DNA from: Microbacteriaceae bacterium | GTDB taxonomy: Bacteria; Actinomycetota; Actinomycetes; Actinomycetales; Microbacteriaceae | NCBI GenBank assembly: GCA_004297935.1 | Contig: SCRE01000006.1 | Coordinates: forward strand, 186,001 to 250,000 | DNA length: 64,000 nucleotides | Direction: 5' to 3' | Shown: positions 34,546-43,957 of the stretch, in pieces | Layout: each line of letters begins with the position of its first letter | How positions within the stretch are numbered: position 1 is the stretch's first letter | Translations under genes and position numbers: made by a program | Notes under the pieces: model-generated | What the model was told of the DNA's origin: nothing | Databases searched by the model: none | The model's input: the letters and a program-made list of their open reading frames with translations, nothing else

Positions 34546-36234
34546 CTAGCGGCTCAGTTCGATGATCGCGCTGCGGAATGTTCGGTAGTGGGCAACGGTC
34601 GCGAAGTCGAGCGCTCGCAGCTCGGCCAGACCCCAGGTGTCGGCGTGGGTCGGTGTCGCGTACTCGACCAGCCAGACGCGCCTGACCCCGGCGAATCGCC
34701 CGAGCGCCACGGCCTGCGGCACGCTGTACATCGTGTCGGCCCAGCTGGTGTTGCGGGTGTACGGCGTCTCGAGCAGCACGTCGTTCAAACCGCTGAAATC
34801 GGCCGGGTAGGTGTGCAGCGCGAGCTCGGGGCGCCGCGACTGCGGAACGGAGTGGTCGAACAGCACCGCATCGCCCGGCGTGGCGTGGGCGCCGACCACC
34901 GCGGAGATCTCGGCCCAGTCGCTGTTGTTCTTCGCGTACGGTCCACGCTGCACGAGATACGCCGGAACCATGGCAGCCAGCACGACGGCGGTGGCGATGA
35001 CCGCGGCAAGGGTGCGCCGTCGAGTGGGCAGCCGCTTCAGCGCTGCCAGCCGGGCGATCCCACACGCGATCAAGATGGCGGTAGCCGGTGCGCACAGAGT
35101 CAGATAGCGCGGCGTGAACGCGGCCATGAACGCCCCGGGCACGATCAGCAGCACGGCCGGAATGAACAGCCAGCACGCGGCGATCAACTCGAGAGAGGGG
35201 AGCTGTGGCTGCGGTGCCGACTGCTGGATCGGCTGCTGGATCGGCTGCTGTGACCGTGTCGGCAGCTCGCCCGCACGTCGTCGTCGCACGATGGCAGCAG
35301 CGGCCGCGGCGCCGACGGCGGCCGCGATCAGCGCCCAGGCGATGACCGCCGCAGCACTGTAGCCGAACCACAGCCCGACCAGGATCGAGTCGGGCGTCAC
35401 CTGCGGGCGCGTCGCCAGATAGGCGATCTGCGATCGCTCGCGAAAGGCCCACACGCCGATCGGCACCGCCGCTGCGAGCCCCACGGCCGCCGCGAGCGCC
35501 CATGTCCGCACGAACCCCTTGCCCGGCCGCTTCCACAGCACGATCGCGGCGTGCGCGGCGACGATGAGACCGACATAGAGAAAGCAGTAGATGCCGAGCG
35601 CGAGCAGCGCAGCGTAGGCGACCCACCGCATCCGGGTCGGCTGTGCTCGGTTCGGGCCTGCCGGGTCAGGGCGGGATCGTGACAGCAGCTCGATCAGCAG
35701 CACCGTGAGCCAGGCGGCGATCGCTGCGCTGAACGCATAGGAGCGCGCCTCCTCGCCGGCGTATGTCAAGCGCGGCAGGAACGCACAGACCATACCCGCG
35801 AGGATGGCCGTTCGCGTCGAGCCCAGTCGTCGCACGAGGAGGACGACGGCCGCCGCGCACAGGCCCACGGCGACAGCGCTCGGGAATCGGATCGAGAATG
35901 GTGATCCGCCGAAGACGTCGATCCACCCGTGCAAGCCGAGGTAGTAGGCGCCATGCACGGCGTCGATATGTCCGAGCATCAGGAACAGAGAACCGAGCGG
36001 ACGACTCGCCGAGAGCAGGCTTGCCGCCTCGTCTTCCCACAGCGAAGGGATCCACGAACCCAGCAGCGCGACGAGCGTCGCGAACAGACTGAAGCCGACG
36101 GGCAGCATCCAGTCTCGACTGCGCCGGCGACGCGGTGCCGATATCGCCGCCGAAGCGACCCCGGATCCCGGCTCTGCCCGCACGTGAACCGGGCCAGGCG
36201 CTGGTGTCCGCACCGGCATCGCCAGATCGCGCAT
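34546..36234 (-). CDS. GT39-like polyprenyl-phosphate-dependent glycosyltransferase (membrane protein)
   Basis: Protein of about 562 residues with some 11 helices. After an Arg-rich N terminus the first periplasmic loop begins SLWEDEAASLLSASR, the acidic D/E motif where GT-C enzymes (PMT/ArnT/GT39) bind metal and lipid-phosphate sugar. Other conserved helices follow. The start is uncertain: ATG 36234 has GGGA upstream, GTG 36255 has none. It is probably part of envelope glycan or glycoprotein mannosylation, judging by neighbours; the donor and acceptor are unknown. Confidence 0.8.
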   Translation of the reverse strand: MRDLAMPVRTPAPGPVHVRAEPGSGVASAAISAPRRRRSRDWMLPVGFSLFATLVALLGSWIPSLWEDEAASLLSASRPLGSLFLMLGHIDAVHGAYYLGLHGWIDVFGGSPFSIRFPSAVAVGLCAAAVVLLVRRLGSTRTAILAGMVCAFLPRLTYAGEEARSYAFSAAIAAWLTVLLIELLSRSRPDPAGPNRAQPTRMRWVAYAALLALGIYCFLYVGLIVAAHAAIVLWKRPGKGFVRTWALAAAVGLAAAVPIGVWAFRERSQIAYLATRPQVTPDSILVGLWFGYSAAAVIAWALIAAAVGAAAAAAIVRRRRAGELPTRSQQPIQQPIQQSAPQPQLPSLELIAACWLFIPAVLLIVPGAFMAAFTPRYLTLCAPATAILIACGIARLAALKRLPTRRRTLAAVIATAVVLAAMVPAYLVQRGPYAKNNSDWAEISAVVGAHATPGDAVLFDHSVPQSRRPELALHTYPADFSGLNDVLLETPYTRNTSWADTMYSVPQAVALGRFAGVRRVWLVEYATPTHADTWGLAELRALDFATVAHYRTFRSAIIELSR

Positions 36235-36423
36235 GGGCTGTTCCCGATCGGGCACGCGAGTCGCGCCACTGCTCTCCAGCCAACGGGTGCCGCTCCCAGA
36301 TTCGGCTCAGATTATCCGGTCGCCTCTCGGCAGCCGGATGCCGCCGCCGCGCTTGCCCTCGCGACTTCCGCGCGGGGGCACGGAAATGAGCACGCATCCG
36401 GCCCTGTCTGCGAAAGTTCTCAG

Positions 36424-36471
36424 GCAGCACAGTTCGCTAGCAGCACAGTTCTCTAGCGGCACAGTTCTCTA
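36424..36471. repeat. 16-bp tandem repeat, three copies
   Basis: GCAGCACAGTTCTCTA-like units repeat three times in the gap between the GT39-like gene and the response regulator. Nothing else is visible in this 256-base gap. Confidence 0.85.
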
Positions 36472-36490
36472 GCGGCTCGGCTCAGGCGGA

Positions 36491-37156
36491 TCAGAGCTGC
36501 CCGAGCCGGTAACCGTGGCTGCGCACGGTCAGCACCACATCCTTGTCGGTCTTTCGGCGCAGGTAGTGCACATAGGTGTCGACGGTGCCGGGCTGTTCGT
36601 CGGCGCGGAACACCGACCGGAGGATCTGTTTGCGGCTGAACGTCTTCGTCGGATTCTCGGCGAGCAGCCGCAGCAGCGCGCCCTCGCGCGGTGTCAACAG
36701 GATGCGCCCGATGTGCGGTGAGTAGATGCAGCGGTCCTCGGGGTAGAACGTCCACTCGCCGATCGGCAGTGCAGGGCCTTCCGCGCTGAACACGCGCGTG
36801 AGCGCGCGCAGCCGGGCGAGGAGCTCGTCGAACTCGAACGGCTTGGTCAGATAGTCGTTGGCACCGGCGTCCAGCCCGTCGACCTTGTCGACGACCGTGC
36901 TGAGTGCGGTGAGCACGAGGATCGGGCAGGTGACCCGCTGCGTGCGCAGCGTGGTGATGAGCTCGAGGCCGTCGAGAGACGGCAGTCGCCGGTCGACCAC
37001 CAGCACGTCGAATTCGCCGGTCAAGGCGACATCCAGTCCGGCCCTCCCGTCGGCCACGAGCGTCACGATGTATGCCTCGGCCAGCACGTCGCGGATCAGC
37101 GGTCCGAGTTGAGGGTCGTCCTCGATCAGCAGCAGCTCGAGCGGGCGATCGGCCAT
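36491..37156 (-). CDS. OmpR/PhoB-type response regulator (orphan)
   Basis: Response regulator of 221 residues. The receiver domain (about 1-118) has the acidic pair EDD near 12-14, the phospho-acceptor Asp in VVDRRLP (about 52-58), Thr in VLTAL and Lys in YLTKPFE. The winged-helix output domain (about 125-220) ends in YVHYLRRKTD and SHGYRLG. The ATG at 37156 follows GGAGGGAG. No histidine kinase gene is adjacent, so its partner is elsewhere. Confidence 0.92.
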   Translation of the reverse strand: MADRPLELLLIEDDPQLGPLIRDVLAEAYIVTLVADGRAGLDVALTGEFDVLVVDRRLPSLDGLELITTLRTQRVTCPILVLTALSTVVDKVDGLDAGANDYLTKPFEFDELLARLRALTRVFSAEGPALPIGEWTFYPEDRCIYSPHIGRILLTPREGALLRLLAENPTKTFSRKQILRSVFRADEQPGTVDTYVHYLRRKTDKDVVLTVRSHGYRLGQL

Positions 37157-37357
37157 CGTCGTGCGCGCTCCCTCCTGCCGCGTTGGTTGCGTTGCCTGAA
37201 TCCGGTGTGCCGCACTGCCACGGAACCCTCTGCCCAGAGTAGCGCCGGATGCGGCGCCGGCTCGGCAGTGCGCGCCCGCGGCTGTGAGGGCGCTGCGACG
37301 CCTGGTCGCGGACATGAGAGAACGCTCAGCTGTGCAACTGCTCAACCGTGCAGCCGC

Positions 37358-38062
37358 TCAGCTGCGGAGCCAGCGAATGCGCGGAAGCAGCATCCCGAGC
37401 CAGATCACCAGGAACAAGCCGGCCGCCGCCACCGTGTAGACGATCGCGGCGCTCACATCCGTCGGATAGTGCACGCCCACATCCATCCGCGATAATGCGG
37501 TGAACAGCGTCACGACGACGCCGATCGCACTCAGCAGAATGCGTCTCGGGCGATCGTCTCTGGCCACGAACACGATGGCGATGGACAGCGCCGCGGCGAA
37601 GCAGGTGTGCCCGCTCGGGTAGCTGAAGCCGTGTTCGATCGCCAATGGATCCGCGAGCAGGGCGCCATCCGGGCGCGATCGATGCACGAGCCATTTGATG
37701 ACCTCGGATCCGCCCCACAGCACGGCGATCATCAGCAGAAAGGTCGCAGTGCGGCCCGGGCTGCGCGTGGTCAGCGCGACGATCGCACCGGCGATCACGC
37801 TGATGCTGATGGCGGTCGGCGGACTGAACAGCCAGGCGATCCCCAGCGACAGGCCGGAGATGAACGGCGTGTGGTGGCTGCTCAGGAACTGCAGGACCGA
37901 CAGGTCCCAGGCATCCCACGCGGGAGTCGCCGTCACGAGGAACCCGAGCGCGATGACGACCACGAGCGCCCCTCCGCTCAGCGATGCGACGACCGTCGAG
38001 TGGACAATCGGGCGGAGGGGATCGCGCGCCGGCGCGGGCAGCGGCCGACCGGCCTCAGGCAT
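37358..38062 (-). CDS. PAP2-superfamily membrane phosphatase
   Basis: Lipid-phosphate phosphatase of 234 residues with about six helices. The three-part active-site signature is visible: KWLVHRSRP, YPSGHTCF and SRMDVGVHYPTDV with the nucleophilic His. Such enzymes dephosphorylate undecaprenyl pyrophosphate or phosphatidic acid. It overlaps the upstream TagF-GT4 gene by eight bases, so a role in recycling lipid carriers during wall-polymer synthesis is plausible. Confidence 0.9.
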   Translation of the reverse strand: MPEAGRPLPAPARDPLRPIVHSTVVASLSGGALVVVIALGFLVTATPAWDAWDLSVLQFLSSHHTPFISGLSLGIAWLFSPPTAISISVIAGAIVALTTRSPGRTATFLLMIAVLWGGSEVIKWLVHRSRPDGALLADPLAIEHGFSYPSGHTCFAAALSIAIVFVARDDRPRRILLSAIGVVVTLFTALSRMDVGVHYPTDVSAAIVYTVAAAGLFLVIWLGMLLPRIRWLRS

Positions 38063-40622
38063 CGCCGTGGGCCGGCTTCGCAGTTGGTCCGAGTCCCACC
38101 GCGGGGCGCACGCCCGTGATCACCCGGTCGAGTTCCTGGAGCACCGTATGCGTATAGGCGTCGAGGTCCAGGGACCCGGCGGGAACCTGTCCGAGCAGAT
38201 AGGCCCGCAGGCCATCGGCGAGCTCCGCCTCGCTCTGCCCGACGATGTGGATGGCATCGTTCGGCAGCGCGTCGTGCACCGAGGAGAAATCGACGGATAC
38301 CATCGGAAGCCCGAGAACGGCCGCCTCCAGCAGCACCATCGGCTGACCCTCGTAGTTGCTGGAGAGTACGAAGCAATCCGCCGCCGCCATGATCGCGAAC
38401 GGGTTCTGATAGGCCCCGGTCAGTATCGCCGCATCCGCAAGACCGCGGGCGTCGATGTCGCGCCGCAGCTCCTCGCGCAACGGGCCGTCGCCGACGATCA
38501 GCAGACGCACGTCGGGCCGCTCGGCGTGCACCTGTGCGAACGCCCCGATCAAACGCGCCTGGTTCTTCTCCGGCGACAAGCGTCCTACCGTGACGAACCA
38601 GACCGTCTTGCGGTCGCCATGCGCGTCTCGGCGGTCGCGCACCTGCCCGACCCACTGCGGAACGATCACTGCTTCGGTCTCGGGGTCGATCGGATGCCCG
38701 GTCAGCATCAGCAGGTCGGCCTGCGCCCCCTTCAACACGCGATCCGCGTTGATCAGGTTGCGCACCGACGTGAACTTCTCGGCGGGCGCGTAGGACGCCA
38801 GCTGCCTGCTGTTGAGATCGCTCAGCCGTGCCGACACGGACACCAGGTGGTCGAACTCCTTGTACAGCGCGAACACGGCAGGCAGTGAACGGCGCATCGA
38901 CTGCTTGCCGCGGACCTCGCGGTGCACCTCTGCCGCCATGTCGTTGTGCAGCCAGATCGAGCGCGTCGCCTCGGGCGAGTGCAGCATCAGCCGCGCCCAG
39001 AACGGGCTGTAGCCGCTGAAATCGATCACGTCGTCGAAGCGAGCGCTGCCGAAACAGCGCGTCCATTCTTCGTACCAGAGGTCCTGTTGAGCCTGTGGAG
39101 CTTCGAAGACGTCGGTGTGTCCGCGGCGTTCGGTGAGTTCACGTCTGACGTGGGCGAGCTTGCTGCCGTTCATCCCGCCGACCCGCGGGAACTGGCGCAC
39201 GGCCGGATGGATCTTCTCCTGATTCTCTCGTTGTTGCGTCCTGCGCGAGTGCGCGTAGATCACGGAGACGTCCAGATGCGTGTGATCGATCGAGCTGAGC
39301 AGATTGAGGGCGGATGCCGTGATGCCGTTCGAGCGCATCCCACCCAGATAGAACAACAGCCGCGGCCGGTCGTCGTGGGCCGCGCGCCGTACGCGGTAGC
39401 CGCGGCGGCGGTTCCGGAAGACGATATCGACGACTCGGGCGCCGGCGCCGCCGTCCTCGTGCGGCGTGAAGCGTTCCTGCCACCGGACGTAGCGCTCGGA
39501 CGGTTGTGAGCGGTCCTCCCGGAGCAGCTCGTGCAGTCGCAGTGCGATATCCGCTGGGTCGGTGCAGACCGGGCCAGGCCATTCGGATGCCGGAAAGTAG
39601 ACGCCGCGGGAATCCGAGTAGTCGGTCATGTCCGGCGTGTAGAACACGATCGGCCGGCCGGTCGGCAGAAAGTCGAAGAAGATGGACGAGTAGTCGGTGA
39701 CGAGGGCGGTCGACACACCGAGAACCTGATTGGTCGGGACGTCGTTCGGTACCAGGAACTGATGCAGCTGCGGATGCTCTCGCGTGTAGCGGTGCACGAT
39801 CTGGTGGGTCTTGAGCAGGACGATGTACCGCTCGCCGAGGCCCTCCTGCACCGCGCTCACCGCAGCAGTGAGCGACTCGATGTCGTCCTCCGGCCTGCTG
39901 AACGAGTCGCCCTTCCAGGTGGGTGCATAGAGCACGATGTCGCGACCGTTCAGGGGCAGGCCCGCATGCTCCAGCCGCTCGCGCACGGCGATGAACTGGT
40001 CTTGATCCAGTAGCTGGCGGTCGATCCGCGGGTAGCCCTCCTCGATGATGAGGCCCTCGAACACGTTGCTCAGCTTGTACGCCGACTCATACATCTGCGT
40101 GGCCATGAAGGAGTTCGCGGCCAGCAGGTAGTCGGCCGAGACGAAGTTGCGCAGCGTGTTCGCGGCCTCCAGGGCGCCGCCTGGCATGTCGTAGCCCATC
40201 CGTTTCAGCGGGGTGCCATGCCAGGTGTTCAGGTACACCTGGCCGGGACGCTTGCTGAACTCCGGAGGAAACGTCGCATTGTTGATCAGGAACTCGCTCG
40301 TCGCGAGCGCTCGGAAGTAGGCGGCGGACTGATATTTGACGAACGTCACGTTCGGCACGGTCGCGAACTCGCGAACGGTCCGACGATACTGCTTGAGATC
40401 GGAGAGCACCCAGATGTGCTGCAGCGATGCGAAGTCGGGTTGGCTCAGCAGGTGACGGAAGATCGCTTCAGGGTTGCAGAGCATCCCGTTGCCGGCGAAG
40501 GACTCGTAGAGCACCGTGCCGAGCCGGATCGGGCGCGCGCGCCAATACGCGTGGTGATCGAATTGGAATGCGCGGCGACCCCTGCGGCCCAATCGGCGCA
40601 CTCGCCGGGCGAATGCACTCAT
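38055..40622 (-). CDS. CDP-glycerol glycerophosphotransferase/GT4 glycosyltransferase two-domain protein
   Basis: Protein of 855 residues joining two enzymes. The N-terminal half (about 25-385) is a TagF-like CDP-glycerol:poly(glycerophosphate) transferase: LINNATFPPEF, LNTWHGTPLKRMGYD and VTDYSSIFFDF with the catalytic-region His and Asp. The C-terminal half (about 410-840) is a GT4 family glycosyltransferase (GRLSPEKNQARLIGAF, VLSSNYEGQPMVLLEAAVLGLPMVS). It probably builds and glycosylates teichoic-acid-like polymers in the envelope. The GT-B active-site EGQPMVLLEA is intact. Confidence 0.9.
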   Translation of the reverse strand: MSAFARRVRRLGRRGRRAFQFDHHAYWRARPIRLGTVLYESFAGNGMLCNPEAIFRHLLSQPDFASLQHIWVLSDLKQYRRTVREFATVPNVTFVKYQSAAYFRALATSEFLINNATFPPEFSKRPGQVYLNTWHGTPLKRMGYDMPGGALEAANTLRNFVSADYLLAANSFMATQMYESAYKLSNVFEGLIIEEGYPRIDRQLLDQDQFIAVRERLEHAGLPLNGRDIVLYAPTWKGDSFSRPEDDIESLTAAVSAVQEGLGERYIVLLKTHQIVHRYTREHPQLHQFLVPNDVPTNQVLGVSTALVTDYSSIFFDFLPTGRPIVFYTPDMTDYSDSRGVYFPASEWPGPVCTDPADIALRLHELLREDRSQPSERYVRWQERFTPHEDGGAGARVVDIVFRNRRRGYRVRRAAHDDRPRLLFYLGGMRSNGITASALNLLSSIDHTHLDVSVIYAHSRRTQQRENQEKIHPAVRQFPRVGGMNGSKLAHVRRELTERRGHTDVFEAPQAQQDLWYEEWTRCFGSARFDDVIDFSGYSPFWARLMLHSPEATRSIWLHNDMAAEVHREVRGKQSMRRSLPAVFALYKEFDHLVSVSARLSDLNSRQLASYAPAEKFTSVRNLINADRVLKGAQADLLMLTGHPIDPETEAVIVPQWVGQVRDRRDAHGDRKTVWFVTVGRLSPEKNQARLIGAFAQVHAERPDVRLLIVGDGPLREELRRDIDARGLADAAILTGAYQNPFAIMAAADCFVLSSNYEGQPMVLLEAAVLGLPMVSVDFSSVHDALPNDAIHIVGQSEAELADGLRAYLLGQVPAGSLDLDAYTHTVLQELDRVITGVRPAVGLGPTAKPAHGDA

Positions 40623-40736
40623 CTTCCGACCGCTCCCTCTCGTTGACTGTTACGAGGATAGCCGACGGCCGTGCTTTCAGTTTTGAAATGGCTGTGGAGG
40701 TGAGATAGCTGTGGAGGTGAAATAGCTCAGCGCATG

Positions 40737-41486
40737 CTAGCGCAGCGCCAGCGGTTTCACCTGCACCGGGGCAAGCCAGCTCACCACGATCACGGCGGTG
40801 ATCGATCCCGCCGCCATGATCGCCGCGAGTACGACGATCTGAAAGCGGCCGGCTTCCAGCGGTGAGACGCCACCGAAGATGGCGCCGACGAACGCGCCGG
40901 GCAGGGTGACGAGTCCGGTCGTCTTGGTCTGGTCCGTCGTGGGGATCAGTGCGTTGTAGACGGCGTTGCGGGCGATATCGAAGGTGGATCGCCGTGGGGT
41001 CGCGCCTAAGGCGAGCCAGCCCTCGACCTCCTCCCAGCGGTCGCCGGTCGCTTCCATGAATCGTCGGCCCGCGAGCGTGGCGATCGTCATCGCGTTGCCG
41101 ATGACGATGCCGCCGATCGCCAGCGTGTAACGAGCCGTGAACGCGATCGCTCCGGTGGCGAAGATGATTCCGAGGCTGATGAGGATGCCGGTGGCCATTG
41201 CCGTGACCATCATTCCGGCGTGCGCATACGACCAGCCGATGCGATGCGTCGCGGTGCCGGCCGCGACGCTGAACATCACCAGCAGCGCCAGCGCCACCCA
41301 GATCAGGTTCGAGATCACTCCGCTGAGCACCACGCTGATGATCGCCAATTGCAACGTGCCGCGCAGCACGGCCAGCGCGGGCGCCCAGTGGTGCGGGGCA
41401 CGGTAGCTCCAGAGAACGACCGTCGCCAGCACGATGAGAATGCCCACGCCCACGAGTGTCGGCAGGAGGTCAGCGGACCAGACCAT
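40737..41486 (-). CDS. FetB/YbbM family (UPF0014) ABC transporter permease
   Basis: Polytopic protein of 249 residues with about seven helices. Family segments IGNAMTIATLAGRRFMEA and LVTLPGAFVGAIFGGVSPLEAGRFQIVV are visible. E. coli FetB (YbbM) with the ATPase FetA exports iron, but no FetA-type ATPase gene is adjacent here, so the partner is elsewhere or the role differs. Confidence 0.85.
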   Translation of the reverse strand: MVWSADLLPTLVGVGILIVLATVVLWSYRAPHHWAPALAVLRGTLQLAIISVVLSGVISNLIWVALALLVMFSVAAGTATHRIGWSYAHAGMMVTAMATGILISLGIIFATGAIAFTARYTLAIGGIVIGNAMTIATLAGRRFMEATGDRWEEVEGWLALGATPRRSTFDIARNAVYNALIPTTDQTKTTGLVTLPGAFVGAIFGGVSPLEAGRFQIVVLAAIMAAGSITAVIVVSWLAPVQVKPLALR

Positions 41487-41520
41487 TCTCAGAGGTTACT
41501 CTGCTCTCTGCTCTCCGAGG

Positions 41521-42393
41521 TTACTCTGCGACGGTGCCCGGCTGGGCGGTCTGGCTTGCCTGGGTGGTCTGGCTTGTTGGCTGGCTTGCCTGGTTGGTCC
41601 GGCGACTCTCGAGGCGGCGTGGATGCCGTGCGTGCGCACCCTGCACGCGTCCGGTCGTCGCGACCACGACCACGATCGCGGCCGTCAGCACCAGCGCGAC
41701 CCAGCCGGAGCCCAGATCGAGCCCGCCACGTGCGTGAGAGACGCCGAACCAGTCGGCGAAGGATGCTCCGAGCGGCCGGGTCAGCACGTATGCGATCCAG
41801 AACGTGAGCACAGCGTTCGCGCGCAGGAAACGGAATGCGAGCCCGGGCAATGCGATCGCGACCGCGAACAGAATCCCGGAGCCGAGGTAACCCCAGTGCA
41901 GCGTCGTCGCGGTCATGTCACCCACGGCTGTGCCAAGCGCGAACGTGACCAGCACCGCTGCCCAGTAGAACAGTTCACGCCGGCGGGTATGGATGCTGTG
42001 GATCGACAGCGTGCGCTCGGACCGATACCAGAACGTGAAGATGCCGGCCAGCAGGATCGCGCAGATCAGCGCGGAGAGCCAATAGGGGATTCCGAAGCCG
42101 ACATGAGCGACATCCGCCATCATGGTGCCGAACACGCTGACGCCGACGATCGCCGCCCAGTAACGCACCCGGCTGTAACCCGAGACGAAGAACTGCAGCC
42201 CGAGCGTCACGGCGAATAACAGGAAGCCGACCACCACGCCGGGGACCGGTCCGATCGAGTGCACGAAGTAGTCCGAGGTCGCCTCGCCCATGGCGGTCGA
42301 CAGCACCTTGATCACCCAGAATGCAACGGTGACCTGGGCGACCTTGCTGACGGGCGCGCGGACGTCGACCGCGGGGGTGGGCTGCGCGTTCAC
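41521..42393 (-). CDS. COG4705-type integral membrane protein
   Basis: Membrane protein of about 290 residues with roughly eight helices containing paired motifs, FWVIKVLSTAMGEATSDYFV and FWIAYVLTRPLGASFADWF, typical of COG4705. Function is unknown. The most likely start is GTG 42393, although its ribosome site is weak. The C-terminal tail is low-complexity (Gln/Thr/Ser) and made of short repeats. Confidence 0.75.
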   Translation of the reverse strand: MNAQPTPAVDVRAPVSKVAQVTVAFWVIKVLSTAMGEATSDYFVHSIGPVPGVVVGFLLFAVTLGLQFFVSGYSRVRYWAAIVGVSVFGTMMADVAHVGFGIPYWLSALICAILLAGIFTFWYRSERTLSIHSIHTRRRELFYWAAVLVTFALGTAVGDMTATTLHWGYLGSGILFAVAIALPGLAFRFLRANAVLTFWIAYVLTRPLGASFADWFGVSHARGGLDLGSGWVALVLTAAIVVVVATTGRVQGAHARHPRRLESRRTNQASQPTSQTTQASQTAQPGTVAE

Positions 42394-42428
42394 GTGTGCC
42401 AGAGTTGCAGCGTGAATCCCAGACGCGA

Positions 42429-43310
42429 CTAAGAAACCGTGGTGGCTGTGAGTGCTCGCAGGAACAGCACAAGATACCCGGCGGCAATCGCCAGCGAGAT
42501 CACGGCCTCGACATACCACAGGCCGCGACCCCACAGGCCGAGCACGGCGAGGTTCGTCACGGCGGCGGACAGCAGCACGAGCCCGGTGCCTCCGAACACC
42601 GTGGTGCCGACGACCGGAACCAGGGTCTTCGGGAGGCGAATCCGCGTGCCGGTGGGTGTCTGCTCGACGCGCCGCGCTCGGATGCCGTGACGAATGAGCC
42701 ACGTGGTGCCGGCGATGATCCCGATCGCCCCGAGCGCGAGGAGTGCGCCACCGAGATAGAGCTGGAACGTGTCGGATGCGTTCTCCAACGTCGCCGCCTG
42801 CGCGCAGGTTCCCGCGGTCGGCTGAACGCTCAGCCAGTGGGCGCACTTTGCGGCGACTGTCACCGTGCCCGCGGGCAGGCCGAAGACGAAACCGACGGAC
42901 GTGACAGCGGCAAGCGCCCGCGCGCCGACCGCGGCGAGTGCGATGGCGCAGAAGCCGATCGCGACCATCCGCACGGCAGAGCCGATCAACGCGGCCAGAA
43001 GTGCACCGACGCGAGCACCGGCGCCATCGCGGTTTGCGGCGTGAGCGACCGTGTCGGCGGAGCCGAAGCGCGCCAGTGCACGCTGCTGCGCCATGGCCGG
43101 CTCCAGTGTGGGATCGGAGGCGAGTTCAGCGTCCGCTGTGTCGCGCAGGTGCGTCTCGGCCTCGGTCAACGTGCGACGCACGACGGATGCGGGGCCGTGC
43201 AGGCGCCCGAGCAGATCGTCCAGGTAGGCGTCGATCGGGTCTGTCCCATCGTCTGCGTCGTGGCCGGTGTTGTGGGCTGCGTCGTGTCGGCGACGTTGGC
43301 TGCGTGACAT
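42429..43310 (-). CDS. HAAS/permease-prefix domain membrane protein
   Basis: Protein of 293 residues. A soluble N-terminal helical domain (about residues 25-85; DPIDAYLDDLLGRLHG, RALARFGSADTVAHA) resembles the HAAS/DUF1700 domain that partners PadR regulators. About six hydrophobic helices follow. The ATG overlaps the padR stop (ATGA). The pair is a common regulatory module; a signalling or membrane-sensing role is inference. Confidence 0.82.
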   Translation of the reverse strand: MSRSQRRRHDAAHNTGHDADDGTDPIDAYLDDLLGRLHGPASVVRRTLTEAETHLRDTADAELASDPTLEPAMAQQRALARFGSADTVAHAANRDGAGARVGALLAALIGSAVRMVAIGFCAIALAAVGARALAAVTSVGFVFGLPAGTVTVAAKCAHWLSVQPTAGTCAQAATLENASDTFQLYLGGALLALGAIGIIAGTTWLIRHGIRARRVEQTPTGTRIRLPKTLVPVVGTTVFGGTGLVLLSAAVTNLAVLGLWGRGLWYVEAVISLAIAAGYLVLFLRALTATTVS

Positions 43311-43630
43311 CAGACACCTCCGAGCACGGCGTTCATGCCCGCCGAGAAGCGGTGCCACTCGGCGCGCTGTGCCGCCAGGGCGCGGGCACCCTCGGCGGTG
43401 AGTCGATAGGTGCGACGTCGGCGGCCCTCGCCGGTATCCCAGTTGCTGGCGAGGAAGCCGAGCTTCTCGAGCCGATGCAGCGACGGGTAAACCGTGCCCT
43501 CCGGCATGTCGAACTCGCCGTTGCTGCGGCGGCGCAGTTCCGCGATCAGCTCATAACCGTGGGCGGCGCCGGACTGCAGCACGGTGAGCAGCAGCGTGTC
43601 GAGGTTGCCCTTGATCCGATCGTTTCCCAT
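43310..43630 (-). CDS. PadR-family transcriptional regulator
   Basis: Short regulator of 106 residues, mostly one winged-helix domain (about 5-80) with GNLDTLLLTVLQSGAAHGYEL and EGTVYPSLHRLEKLGFL, typical of PadR. Its ATG lies within a perfect inverted repeat (TACCTAG-N5-CTAGGTA), so autoregulation is likely. It is coupled to the downstream HAAS protein. Confidence 0.92.
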   Translation of the reverse strand: MGNDRIKGNLDTLLLTVLQSGAAHGYELIAELRRRSNGEFDMPEGTVYPSLHRLEKLGFLASNWDTGEGRRRRTYRLTAEGARALAAQRAEWHRFSAGMNAVLGGV

Positions 43631-43648
43631 ACCTAGGAAGTCTAGGTA
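43630..43648. promoter_or_regulatory. Probable PadR operator overlapping the padR start
   Basis: Seven-base arms TACCTAG and CTAGGTA separated by GAAGT begin at the padR start codon. CTAG is rare in this genome, which strengthens the case for a specific site. Confidence 0.65.
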
Positions 43649-43697
43649 CTAGTGATGCGTTGCGCAATGAGCAGTTGGTATGGCGCGTGCGCAATCC

Positions 43698-43900
43698 GTG
43701 AGCCCAACCCGTGAGCCCAACCCGTGAGGGCTGGGCCGCGAACTCAACCCATGAGCTCAGCCGATGAGTGCAACCCGTACGCGCCGGCCCGTGAGCCCAG
43801 CTGGTGAGCGCAACCGGTAAGCGCTGGCCCGCGAGCCCAACCGGCGAACGCAACCGGCGAGTGCCGGCCCGCGAGCACGCGTGCCCCAACACGCGAGCAC
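43698..43900. repeat. Degenerate 13-14-bp tandem repeats in the padR-araC gap
   Basis: The 327-base gap between padR and the AraC gene is almost entirely a decayed tandem repeat of units such as GTGAGCCCAACCC and GCGAACGCAACCG (about 14 copies). No gene is supported here. Confidence 0.85.
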
Positions 43901-43957
43901 TTTGGATGAGTCTCGTCGTGCGGGCGCTCGCGAAAGCCGGGTGGTACCCTCTTCCGC

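Noticed and set aside
41521-42846. Extended start for the COG4705 protein
   Set aside because: The extra N terminus overlaps the HAAS gene in another frame and is Arg-rich without hydrophobic segments.
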